Shown: positions 1 to 6,628, numbered from the stretch's first letter. The stretch is DNA of 10,244 nucleotides from Flavobacteriales bacterium UBA3376 (GCA_002359055.1 DEQC01000011.1:1-10244), one strand, 5' to 3'. Program-made: numbers and translations. Notes: generated by a model from the letters alone, not told the origin.

Positions 1-233
1 GTAATTTCTAAATCAAAAATACTTTTGATTTGAGACACATTTAGGTCATCTACTTTATTGTCAGAATGAGTATATAAAGCGTAACCTTTCTCCACTGAGG
101 GTGAATTGAACAATCCAATCCCTTCTGTAAATAAGAAAAGAATAATTAAGAGAATTGTAATACTTGTAACGGTTCCGCTAAGAGTAAGTATTCCCTCAAT
201 TATTCTTTCTAGAAATTTTTTAAGATGTTTCAT
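1..233 (-). CDS. pstC: Phosphate ABC transporter permease PstC, N-terminal part (runs off the left edge)
   Basis: This is the first 77 codons of a minus-strand gene that begins with ATG at 233 and is cut by the window edge. The protein starts MKHLKKFLERIIEGILTLSG and has one clear membrane segment at about residues 18-37, followed by a periplasmic stretch. PstC with PstA forms the inner-membrane channel that receives phosphate from PstS and is driven by the ATPase PstB. The call rests on position directly after pstS in the same direction (34-base gap) and on the N-terminal form that I recognise from Bacteroidota PstC proteins. The transport core lies outside the window, so the permease signature cannot be checked. 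Oddly, residues 56-77 (from HSDNKVDDL to IFDLEI) resemble PstS residues 127-148. Co-transcription with pstS is likely. Confidence 0.8.
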   Translation of the reverse strand, partial: MKHLKKFLERIIEGILTLSGTVTSITILLIILFLFTEGIGLFNSPSVEKGYALYTHSDNKVDDLNVSQIKSIFDLEI

Positions 234-243
234 TTAATATCTT

Positions 244-259
244 AAACTACTAGTAGTTT
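244..259. repeat. 16-bp perfect palindrome between pstS and pstC
   Basis: The sequence AAACTACTAGTAGTTT equals its own reverse complement and fills about half of the 34-base gap between the pstS stop and the pstC start. As RNA it could fold into a 6-bp stem with a 4-base loop. No U-run follows it on the minus strand, so it does not look like a factor-independent terminator. It could be a protein site or an RNA processing or stability hairpin that lets pstS be expressed more than pstC. The function is inferred; the symmetry is seen directly. Confidence 0.6.
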
Positions 260-267
260 GATGTTAA

Positions 268-1140
268 TTATTTAACTGTAATAAATCCTATTTCTTCAAT
301 CAATTTTTGACCGGTAGGCGAAAGTGAATATTCGATGAATTTTTTTACATTTTCGTTTACATCAGCACTGTGATAGAAATACAGAGGACGAACTACAGGA
401 TAAGTATTGTTTTTTGCATTTTCTATGGATGGTTGAACGAAATTTTCTCCATCGTAAGAAACATTGATTGCTTTTACATCTTCGTTTAAGTATGCCAAAC
501 CAACATATCCGATAGCCCCAGGTGTCTGGTTAACTGATTGAATGATAGCACCTGTTGCAGGCATACTCATGATACCGTTAACATAGTTTTTATCGTTCAA
601 AACACTTTCTTTGAAAAACTCATAAGTTCCTGAAGAAGTTTCTCTTGAATAAGGAATGATTTTTAAATCATCACCACCCAATTCGCTCCAGTTTTGAATT
701 TTTCCTGTAAAAATATCTTCCAATTGTTGACGAGTCAAATCGTTCACCTTATTTTCTGGATGAACTACTATCGCCATTGCATCATAAGCAATAACAATTT
801 CTTCTATAGATTTTCCAGCGTCTTCAATTTTTAAAACCTCATCAAATTTGATTTTTCTTGATGATTGAGCAATGTCAGTTGTCTCAGCCATTAATGATGA
901 AATTCCAACACCACTACCACCACCTGTTACTATCAAAGTTTCTCCACTGTTTTCTAACATATATTGTTCTGCTAATTTCTGTGAAATTGGCAAAGTGGTA
1001 TCCGAACCTTTAATGGTGATTGATGATGAACTCGTCGAACCTTCTGTTTGACTGTCTGACTTTTGGGAACAAGCGACTAAAAGTCCTCCAATCGCTAAAA
1101 TTCCAACTGCTTTGGAAAGGTTTAAAACTATGTTTTTCAT
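268..1140 (-). CDS. pstS: Phosphate-binding lipoprotein PstS (ABC transporter substrate-binding protein)
   Basis: This 290-residue protein captures phosphate in the periplasm and delivers it to the PstC-PstA permease. It begins with a lipoprotein signal peptide (lipobox LVAC, lipidated Cys24), followed by a Ser/Thr-rich linker to about residue 40. The PBP-like fold (PstS family, PF12849 type) covers about residues 41-290. Expected anion-binding segments are visible: GSDTT at 45-49, TGGGSG at 72-77, SSRK at 93-96 and SRETSSGTYEFF at 165-176. The family hallmark LTRQQLEDIFTGKIQNW is at 135-151. There is a single ATG at the signal peptide, so the start is secure. The porin gene lies 82 bases upstream and pstC follows. 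Phased repeats in the leader suggest phosphate-starvation control. I am confident of the family; phosphate as substrate is supported by the neighbours. Confidence 0.95.
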   Translation of the reverse strand: MKNIVLNLSKAVGILAIGGLLVACSQKSDSQTEGSTSSSSITIKGSDTTLPISQKLAEQYMLENSGETLIVTGGGSGVGISSLMAETTDIAQSSRKIKFDEVLKIEDAGKSIEEIVIAYDAMAIVVHPENKVNDLTRQQLEDIFTGKIQNWSELGGDDLKIIPYSRETSSGTYEFFKESVLNDKNYVNGIMSMPATGAIIQSVNQTPGAIGYVGLAYLNEDVKAINVSYDGENFVQPSIENAKNNTYPVVRPLYFYHSADVNENVKKFIEYSLSPTGQKLIEEIGFITVK

Positions 1141-1155
1141 ATCAATTTTTTAGTA

Positions 1156-1206
1156 CTGCAAAAGTATTGCAGTCTTATTACAGAGCTTTGTATATTTTGT
1201 TACAAA
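1156..1206 (-). promoter_or_regulatory. PHO-box-like phased repeats and candidate promoter of pstS
   Basis: On the minus strand this stretch reads as five 7-base words separated by 4 bases each: TTTGTAA, ATATACA, TCTGTAA, ACTGCAA and TTTGCAG. Four of the five fit (A/T)(C/T)TG(T/C)A(A/G). An 11-base period with 7-base words is the layout of PhoB-type PHO boxes in Proteobacteria; its use here is inferred. A TAnnTTTG -7 element (TACTTTTG, 1159-1166) overlaps the last words, with no TTG at the usual -33 distance, as would fit an activator-dependent promoter. The region also contains two inverted repeats, CTTTGTA/TACAAAG (1186-1192 and 1201-1207) and ACTGCA/TGCAGT (1155-1160 and 1168-1173). Confidence 0.4.
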
Positions 1207-1222
1207 GATGTTAAGAATTGAC

Positions 1223-2452
1223 CTAAAATTTAAATTGATATCTCAAAGTAAACACATTATCATCGAGTTGACCTAATGCAGCGGTCTCTTCGTTGTCAAT
1301 GATTTCGTAATAAACTGTAATTCGATGGTTGTTATGAAAATTCGATAATAACCCAAAACCAATAGTGTTGTATGCTATGTCTCCAATTCCTGTACCATTG
1401 TTGCCAATATTTGACTTTGAAATTTTGGTGTTTGGATCGTACCAGTCATAACGTACTACTGCTGAAATAGGTAAATAATTAAAATCTTGAATAAAATTGA
1501 CATATCCACCTTGGAATTTTCTGATGTAAGTGTCATAATCTGGTAGAGTCGATGAATAATTACTTTTGTTTGAGGATGAACTTCCTGGTTGTGTACCGAA
1601 TACATATTCTGCATTGATTTGACTTTGTCCCATAGAAGTTTGAAGTGTGAATTGACCATCGAATCCGATGTATTCTCTTTTGGTGAAACTTCCTTCTTCT
1701 ACAGTTTCCAACACAAATCCATTGTTATTCATCACATATTTATTTTCAGTACCTAAATATGCACTTCCATTAAAATAAGACACGCCTAAACCTAAGGTGA
1801 AATCTTTCAAGATTTCTTTTTTCATGGACAAATGACCAGAAAAATCTTTCTTACTATCAGTTTCTTTGTTGACACCATTTCCTGTAAAAATTCCAGCTTC
1901 TAACTTTAGAAAGTGTAAAGGAGAGCTTTTAGGTGCTTGAAGTGTAAGCATTGCTCCTAAATCACGAGTGTCTGAAAAAATCGTTTGGAAAACATTTGAA
2001 ATTTCAGTGGTTTCTCTGCTCGATGAAGATAGTCCGACTTCATTACCAAATGCACGTTTAAAAGCACCAACTTTCAATGAATTTGAATTCAACCAAGGTT
2101 CGGTAATATTGATGTAAGCGTCTTTTAATTTCACTCCTTTTTCTGTAACATCTAACTGTAAAACAGCTGTGGCTATATCTTTTTCATAACTGAATTTCAC
2201 TCTACCTCTTCGAATACCGATTCGGTTAAAGGATTTTGTATCATCTGTGTTTTTATCGCCAACTTTAAGTTTTGCGTCTTTTTCTCCCCATTGAAATTGG
2301 GTTTGAATGTATCCAGTGATTTTTAGGTTTCCATCCTTTTTGGTCTCTGATTCTTGAGCAACATTTGGAGTCTGAGTCAACGAATCAGTAATTTGGGCAT
2401 GATTTAATGTGCTAAAAAATAAGCACAGTGCGATGAATGATAATTTTTTCAT
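1223..2452 (-). CDS. Phosphate-selective porin O/P-type outer-membrane protein
   Basis: This 409-residue protein is an outer-membrane beta-barrel of the OprP/OprO porin type (PF07396 type). It should let phosphate or polyphosphate cross the outer membrane. It has a Sec signal peptide (cleavage near NHA-Q at residues 19-20), a short acidic and polar leader to about residue 42, then alternating amphipathic strands beginning at LKITGYIQTQFQW. Family-like stretches include GIRRGRVKF (79-87), LKVGAFKRAFGNEVG (126-140) and DLGAMLTLQAP (164-174). It ends in LRYQFKF, an aromatic C-terminus typical of outer-membrane barrels. The stop codon is TAG. It lies just upstream of pstS on the same strand, which supports a phosphate role. 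Selectivity cannot be read from sequence: the basic residue ladder of OprP was not traced. Similar porins in this phylum are sometimes annotated only as porin. Confidence 0.85.
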   Translation of the reverse strand: MKKLSFIALCLFFSTLNHAQITDSLTQTPNVAQESETKKDGNLKITGYIQTQFQWGEKDAKLKVGDKNTDDTKSFNRIGIRRGRVKFSYEKDIATAVLQLDVTEKGVKLKDAYINITEPWLNSNSLKVGAFKRAFGNEVGLSSSSRETTEISNVFQTIFSDTRDLGAMLTLQAPKSSPLHFLKLEAGIFTGNGVNKETDSKKDFSGHLSMKKEILKDFTLGLGVSYFNGSAYLGTENKYVMNNNGFVLETVEEGSFTKREYIGFDGQFTLQTSMGQSQINAEYVFGTQPGSSSSNKSNYSSTLPDYDTYIRKFQGGYVNFIQDFNYLPISAVVRYDWYDPNTKISKSNIGNNGTGIGDIAYNTIGFGLLSNFHNNHRITVYYEIIDNEETAALGQLDDNVFTLRYQFKF

Positions 2453-2488
2453 AACCGAAATCTAAAGTGTACAATGTGTGAATTGAAA

Positions 2489-2498
2489 TTTGTTGCAA
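2489..2498 (-). promoter_or_regulatory. Candidate regulatory word upstream of the porin, shared with the pstS leader
   Basis: On the minus strand, 36 bases before the porin ATG, the sequence is TTGCAACAAA. The pstS leader has TTGTAACAAA at 1196-1205, a 9 of 10 match. Read with 4-base spacers the porin leader gives CTTGCAA, TTTCAAT and ACATTGT, a weaker version of the 11-base phased pattern seen before pstS. No good TAnnTTTG element was found between it and the porin start, so the porin promoter itself is not assigned. A shared phosphate-responsive site is an inference from two occurrences only. Confidence 0.25.
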
Positions 2499-2572
2499 GT
2501 TACTTACGTTATTATTAATTAAAAATTAAAATTTTCAATATAAAGTTAGCAATATGAAAAATACAAAAAACT

Positions 2573-2600
2573 GAAATATTTCATTGATAAGAAATATTTT
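2573..2600 (+). repeat. GAAATATTT direct repeat in the divergent intergenic region
   Basis: GAAATATTT occurs at 2573-2581 and again at 2591-2599, an 18-base period. The first copy extends to the perfect palindrome GAAATATTTC (2573-2582). The second copy lies 18 bases before the -7 element at 2618-2625, where a -33 element would be expected, so it could be an activator site. AT-rich intergenic sequence gives such repeats by chance fairly easily. The rest of the 182-base gap between the porin and membrane-protein genes shows only AT-rich sequence and no other gene. Confidence 0.3.
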
Positions 2601-2617
2601 AAACCTTGACAATGAGT

Positions 2618-2625
2618 TAATTTTG
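2618..2625 (+). promoter_or_regulatory. -7 promoter element (TAATTTTG) of the membrane-protein gene
   Basis: TAATTTTG fits the Bacteroidota -7 consensus TAnnTTTG exactly. A TTGAC lies at 2606-2610, only 9 bases upstream, which is too close to serve as the -33 element. Transcription would begin near 2629-2632. That leaves almost no leader for the ATG at 2635 but about 37 bases for the ATG at 2668, which helps decide the start of the gene. Confidence 0.45.
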
Positions 2626-2667
2626 TAAGTTGAAATGGATTTTAGATTCGGAAAAAACAAGGATTCT

Positions 2668-3891
2668 ATGAAGAATATTTTCGCTTATGGTTTAAAGTTC
2701 GCTGTTTTCAATTTTATAATCGTTGGAATTTGGGGTGCATTGATGCGATATAAAATGGCTTTTCCTTTGCCGATTTTCAATCAAAAAAACTTATTGGAAG
2801 CTCATTCTCATTTTGGATTTTATGGTTGGATTGCTTTGGCGATTTATTTTTTAATTCTAATTGACCTCAAAAAAGCTTTTTCAAACTTTAAGCACAAAAA
2901 ATATCTCATTGCCATCATTATCAATATTATCGGCGCTTTTGGGATGTTGTTCAGCTTTACCTATGGTGGATATTATTGGTTATCCATCGTATTTTCAGCG
3001 ATTTGTATGTTAGTCTCTTATTTGTTTTTCTTCTTTTTTCTTTTTGATTATCGAAAGATTAAGTCCGTTGCAAGTTTATGGTATTTGGGCGGATTATTTT
3101 TAGCTATTTTATCTTCGGCCGGAGTGTTTTATTTGAGTTATACCACATCAACTGAGCAAATTTCAAATGAAATTTATCAATCGAGTATCTATTATTATTT
3201 ACATTATCAATACAATGGATTTTTTATTTTTAGTTGCATTGGATTGTTTTTAGCTCAAATAATAAAAATAGGAGGGAAGTTGGATCGAAGTTTCAATCGA
3301 TATGTTTTTTGGTTGATGTTGATCAGTACGATTTTCACTTATGGATTATCTGTCATTTGGTTGGATTTATCGACCAATGTTTTGATTCTCTTGTTAATAT
3401 CAACTTTAGTATTGCTTTCATCGAGTTTTATGCTAACTAAAGTGGTTTATGAAAACTGGAATTTACTCAAAGAGCGATGGACTAAATTTCGTCGCATGGT
3501 TTTGATTTATGTAGGAATTGCATGGATGGTTAAATTGATTTTACAATTAATGACCAATGTTCCTTTTTTGGTGAAATTTGCTTTTGAATACAGAGATGTT
3601 GCCATTGCTTATTTGCATTTGATATTGTTATTTGGAATTTCAACTTTTTTATTGAGTGAAATTGTTCATTCCAAATATTTCAAAGTAACCGCTTATGGTT
3701 GGTTGGGTATGCGATTGTTTTTGATTTTCAATTTATTGAATCAAATCTTTTTAGGTTTAAAAGCATTTTCATCCATTTTCTATTTCAGAATACCTGCTTA
3801 TTCGCAATTGATGTTTATACTCGGAGCATCAATAATTAGTTCATTAATAATTATTTTAATGAATTTAATGATAGTCAAAAGAAAGCATTGA
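2668..3891 (+). CDS. 12-segment membrane protein of unknown function, possibly a degenerate heme-copper oxidase subunit I relative
   Basis: No function can be assigned with confidence. From ATG 2668 it is 407 residues, almost wholly hydrophobic, with about 12 membrane segments by eye. The start at 2668 is preferred over the in-frame ATG at 2635: AAGGA stands 4 bases before it, it places a lysine directly before segment 1, and the -7 element at 2618-2625 leaves no leader for 2635. Using 2668 numbering, the striking residues are AHSHFGFYGW in segment 2 (His46, His48), YYLHYQYNGFF in segment 6 (His179) and AYLHLILL in segment 10 (His317). Segment count and His positions recall heme-copper oxidase subunit I or NnrS-type proteins, but the segment-7 His-His pair is missing. 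I recall similar uncharacterised proteins in other Bacteroidota. It stands alone between the divergent porin and the convergent protease, and ends in tandem stops TGA-TAA. Confidence 0.75.
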   Translation: MKNIFAYGLKFAVFNFIIVGIWGALMRYKMAFPLPIFNQKNLLEAHSHFGFYGWIALAIYFLILIDLKKAFSNFKHKKYLIAIIINIIGAFGMLFSFTYGGYYWLSIVFSAICMLVSYLFFFFFLFDYRKIKSVASLWYLGGLFLAILSSAGVFYLSYTTSTEQISNEIYQSSIYYYLHYQYNGFFIFSCIGLFLAQIIKIGGKLDRSFNRYVFWLMLISTIFTYGLSVIWLDLSTNVLILLLISTLVLLSSSFMLTKVVYENWNLLKERWTKFRRMVLIYVGIAWMVKLILQLMTNVPFLVKFAFEYRDVAIAYLHLILLFGISTFLLSEIVHSKYFKVTAYGWLGMRLFLIFNLLNQIFLGLKAFSSIFYFRIPAYSQLMFILGASIISSLIIILMNLMIVKRKH

Positions 3892-3913
3892 TAATTTAAA
3901 TTATTAAATAAAA

Positions 3914-3941
3914 AAAACCGGCTTCTTATGAAACCGGTTTT
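3914..3941. terminator. Bidirectional terminator between the membrane-protein and M36 protease genes
   Basis: AAAACCGG (3914-3921) and CCGGTTTT (3934-3941) form an 8-bp stem with a 12-base loop. On the minus strand the stem runs into TTTTTTT, a strong U-tract for the protease transcript. On the plus strand it runs into TTTTG, a weaker tract for the membrane-protein gene. The position between two convergent stop codons (3891 and 3955) fits a shared terminator. Confidence 0.85.
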
Positions 3942-3954
3942 GAATATTAGTTAT

Positions 3955-6564
3955 TTAACGTTTGATTAATTTCTTTGTGATTTTTCCATCTTCGGTATTG
4001 ATGACTAAAACATAAATACCACTTTGAAGTTGATTCACATTGAGCGTTGCTCTTTTATCGCTCAAATCGATTTGAGTTTTAAGAACAGTTCTTCCCGTAA
4101 GATCTTGGATAAATACTTCTGAGTTTTGGTAAGATTTATCGGTCAAAATATAAACTTCTTCGCGTGCTGGATTTGGGTAAATATTCATTTGAGAATCAAC
4201 CAAATTCGTAGTTCCCATATTTTCACAATCCAAAACATCTGATGGAGGCATGCTGAAATCTTCCGTTCCATCATAAACACTACTTGAATTACCTTGGTCA
4301 GCATTATAACCTAAACCTCTTTTAGCAAATGCTTTCCATATACTACATTGATTAGCACCGTCATATAAGATTTGATCGGCTTGAAGTATAGCATCTCTAC
4401 CATCGACAAATCCTGGATTACAAGGTTGTAATTTCAAACCTTCCATAACCAATCTCATAGCAATATTGTTTCCACCAGTTCCTTCATAAAGATCTGGATC
4501 AAATCCATAAACATCGATCAGTTCCCAAGTCATTTCCCAAAGCATAGTTGCCCAAACATATCCAACGCCATGAGGAATAGAAACCGATTTTATACGGTTG
4601 TAAGTCGATGGATTGATGGACATATCGGTCGAATATTGCGTTGGTCTAATTCCAATTCCAGTGGTTGGTTGGTTCACTGCATAAGTTCCAATACCTCTTC
4701 CAGTTGTACCTTCATCTCCTGGATACATAGTCATCATTAAAGCAAAATAATCACTCCAACCTTCACCCATTTGTTCAGAATTGTTCAAACAGCTTGAAGT
4801 TTCTGGTCCACCAGTTAAGCGAATTGAAATTCCATGTCCGTATTCGTGTGCAATGATACCATTGTCAAAACTTCCATCTTTGTATCCATCGTTATAACCA
4901 TCTTTAGGAATTGAACCGTTCAAAGTTCCTCCATCGACCAATTCATCGATGATCGGATTTCCATCACTCATCGAAATCATAATTGCTGGAATATTGATGT
5001 TTGAATTGCTTCCTCCCATTGGAATTGGAGCGCCACCCACATTATTCACAACTATTACAGCCACAGCACCAGCATTTTGAGCTCTCATCACTTTGTCCAC
5101 AAAAGAACAGTCTCCTCTTCTGATCACTACAATTTTACCATTTAAATCAGCTGCATTTGATAAATCGTCACATGCATCATATATATCACCATTTCCATTT
5201 CTAATTGCAACTTGCAAATCTGCAGTCAATGGAGGAACAGGTAAACCTGGTCCGAAACCAGCCAAAACTCCTTCATAATTTCCTTCTAAATCACCCGGAG
5301 TATTGATTGAAAGTAAATGATTGTCCGTATCACCTGTGTTCCACATAAACATAATCATGTATGGATTTCCACCTTCAGAAGGCGTTCCAAACATAGCGTT
5401 ATTCATGCTTCCCATATTTTCTCCTGTCTGTCCAAATGCCCAAACTTGATCATTTCCAACACCACCACGATCGTAATTGTTAACTTGGAAATTTCCAGCA
5501 GCTTCTGTAAAACCATATTGATACCATACATCATGCATCATATTGTTCATATAGAATAAATTGGTAGTCGATGCATCTGAACTTTGGTATAGACTGTTGT
5601 TGAAATCCAACGGAAAATCAAAGTTTAAATCTGGCCCTCCTTCGGCAAATCCATTGAATTGATAGTTTCCACCATAATATAACCACATCAAACCATCACT
5701 TTCTTTGTCATTGAATGCAGTAACATTATTACCTCGAGTATCGGTATATTCAGGACCTGCTTGTCCGTCGGTATCATGCCATCCAAAAGGCGAAGCAACT
5801 GAATGTGCGGGACTGTTGATCAAAGTTCTTCCGCCGAAGTTTGGTGCTTCAACTGGCAATTGAAATACATTGTAAGTTGCTCCATCGTTCGTGCTATTGT
5901 TCGCGTATTGACTATTTAACCATTGAATCGATTCGCTTTTTTTGTAAGCAGTCATAGGATTATCGAATGCACCCACATTAAAGCTACAGCTCAATAAATG
6001 GTTGTGTGAAGAGAAAATTTCTCCGGTTTGTGCATGAACGATTAATTCTAATATTTTTAATTCATTTTCTTCTTGAACATTTAAATGTAAAACCCAACTT
6101 AAATCCAAATGCCCATTTTCATTGGGGAAATACATAATTTCGTTTTTGAAATCTGTATTTAAAAATGCCGATTCATTCAAACTTAAACCTAAATGATTTG
6201 CTGCCAAAGAAGCGACTTGATTTAAATCAGTGTTCAAAGCTTGGTTGCCAATTTTCTGATGAATTTGCTTTTGGAAAGTCTGAGCCATGTGTACAATTTC
6301 ACCGTTTTTAAGAGCGAAATTTGCAATTGCTCCATAAATCGGATAGCCGCCGATATTTTGTTGAATGTATGCATATTCAACCTGAACTTTTTCATCTGTA
6401 TAATTTGTTTGTACAGATAAATCTTCGAAATCTGTGGAGTTGAACCCCAAAACTTGCTGTTGTTGTTTCAGATAAGACTTCGCTTTGTTGAGTACATTTG
6501 AATTTTGTGCCCATGCAAAGTTTGCTGAAAACATAACAACCGCTAGTAAAATAAATTTTCTCAT
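3955..6564 (-). CDS. Secreted M36 (fungalysin-type) zinc metalloprotease with PA domain and T9SS sorting domain
   Basis: This 869-residue enzyme would hydrolyse proteins outside the cell. Its layout is: Sec signal peptide (residues 1-19, cleaved at AWA-Q); an FTP-like inhibitory propeptide to about residue 190; an M36 catalytic region from about 200, with the family stretch FYMNNMMHDVWYQYGF at 337-352; an inserted PA domain at about 440-550 (containing GKIVVIRRGDCSF and AVAVIVVNN); the zinc site HEYGH at 573-577 (ligands His573 and His577, catalytic Glu574) and GEGWSD at 600-605 (third ligand Glu601); and HGVGYVWATMLWEM at 665-678. The C-terminal domain at about 794-869 begins with IYPNPA and ends KITKKLIKR, as in type A T9SS sorting domains, so export across the outer membrane through the type IX system is expected. 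The domain is then cut off or anchored. The gene is intact and monocistronic, with its own promoter and terminator. The substrate is unknown; a role in nutrient protein breakdown is inferred. Confidence 0.95.
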   Translation of the reverse strand: MRKFILLAVVMFSANFAWAQNSNVLNKAKSYLKQQQQVLGFNSTDFEDLSVQTNYTDEKVQVEYAYIQQNIGGYPIYGAIANFALKNGEIVHMAQTFQKQIHQKIGNQALNTDLNQVASLAANHLGLSLNESAFLNTDFKNEIMYFPNENGHLDLSWVLHLNVQEENELKILELIVHAQTGEIFSSHNHLLSCSFNVGAFDNPMTAYKKSESIQWLNSQYANNSTNDGATYNVFQLPVEAPNFGGRTLINSPAHSVASPFGWHDTDGQAGPEYTDTRGNNVTAFNDKESDGLMWLYYGGNYQFNGFAEGGPDLNFDFPLDFNNSLYQSSDASTTNLFYMNNMMHDVWYQYGFTEAAGNFQVNNYDRGGVGNDQVWAFGQTGENMGSMNNAMFGTPSEGGNPYMIMFMWNTGDTDNHLLSINTPGDLEGNYEGVLAGFGPGLPVPPLTADLQVAIRNGNGDIYDACDDLSNAADLNGKIVVIRRGDCSFVDKVMRAQNAGAVAVIVVNNVGGAPIPMGGSNSNINIPAIMISMSDGNPIIDELVDGGTLNGSIPKDGYNDGYKDGSFDNGIIAHEYGHGISIRLTGGPETSSCLNNSEQMGEGWSDYFALMMTMYPGDEGTTGRGIGTYAVNQPTTGIGIRPTQYSTDMSINPSTYNRIKSVSIPHGVGYVWATMLWEMTWELIDVYGFDPDLYEGTGGNNIAMRLVMEGLKLQPCNPGFVDGRDAILQADQILYDGANQCSIWKAFAKRGLGYNADQGNSSSVYDGTEDFSMPPSDVLDCENMGTTNLVDSQMNIYPNPAREEVYILTDKSYQNSEVFIQDLTGRTVLKTQIDLSDKRATLNVNQLQSGIYVLVINTEDGKITKKLIKR

Positions 6565-6600
6565 AAAGATATTTGATTGTTGTATGTTAATTAATTTATA

Positions 6601-6628
6601 TAAAAATAGTTAAAAAAATCATCAACAA
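6601..6628 (-). promoter_or_regulatory. Promoter of the M36 protease gene
   Basis: On the minus strand a TTG (6626-6628) is followed after 17 bases by TATTTTTA (6601-6608). This fits the Bacteroidota pattern TTG-N(17-23)-TAnnTTTG with one mismatch, the final G to A. Transcription would begin about 30 bases before the ATG at 6564. The rest of the 163-base gap up to the symporter stop is AT-rich and shows no gene and no clear terminator for the symporter. Confidence 0.45.

Noticed and set aside
1186..1207. CTTTGTA/TACAAAG inverted repeat after the porin stop as a terminator
   Set aside because: The 7-bp stem is AT-rich and no T-run follows it on the minus strand. It is better treated as part of the pstS control region.
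1020..1214. Plus-strand 64-codon frame over the pstS signal-peptide region
   Set aside because: It is antisense to the pstS lipoprotein signal sequence and leader; nothing in its translation suggests a real protein.
1456..1659. Minus-strand 67-codon frame inside the porin gene
   Set aside because: It is a shifted frame within the porin, whose own frame is uninterrupted and ends in a proper barrel C-terminus.
2606..2625. TTGAC plus TAATTTTG as a full -33/-7 promoter
   Set aside because: The spacing is 9 bases where 17-23 are expected, so only the -7 element was kept.
3234..3440. Plus-strand 68-codon frame inside the orphan membrane-protein gene
   Set aside because: It is a shifted frame in a longer continuous hydrophobic gene and shows no features of its own.
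5093..5559. Two plus-strand open frames of 61 and 80 codons (5093-5278 and 5317-5559) inside the protease gene
   Set aside because: They run antisense to an intact, well-recognised M36 coding region, have no promoter or family match, and look like chance frames.
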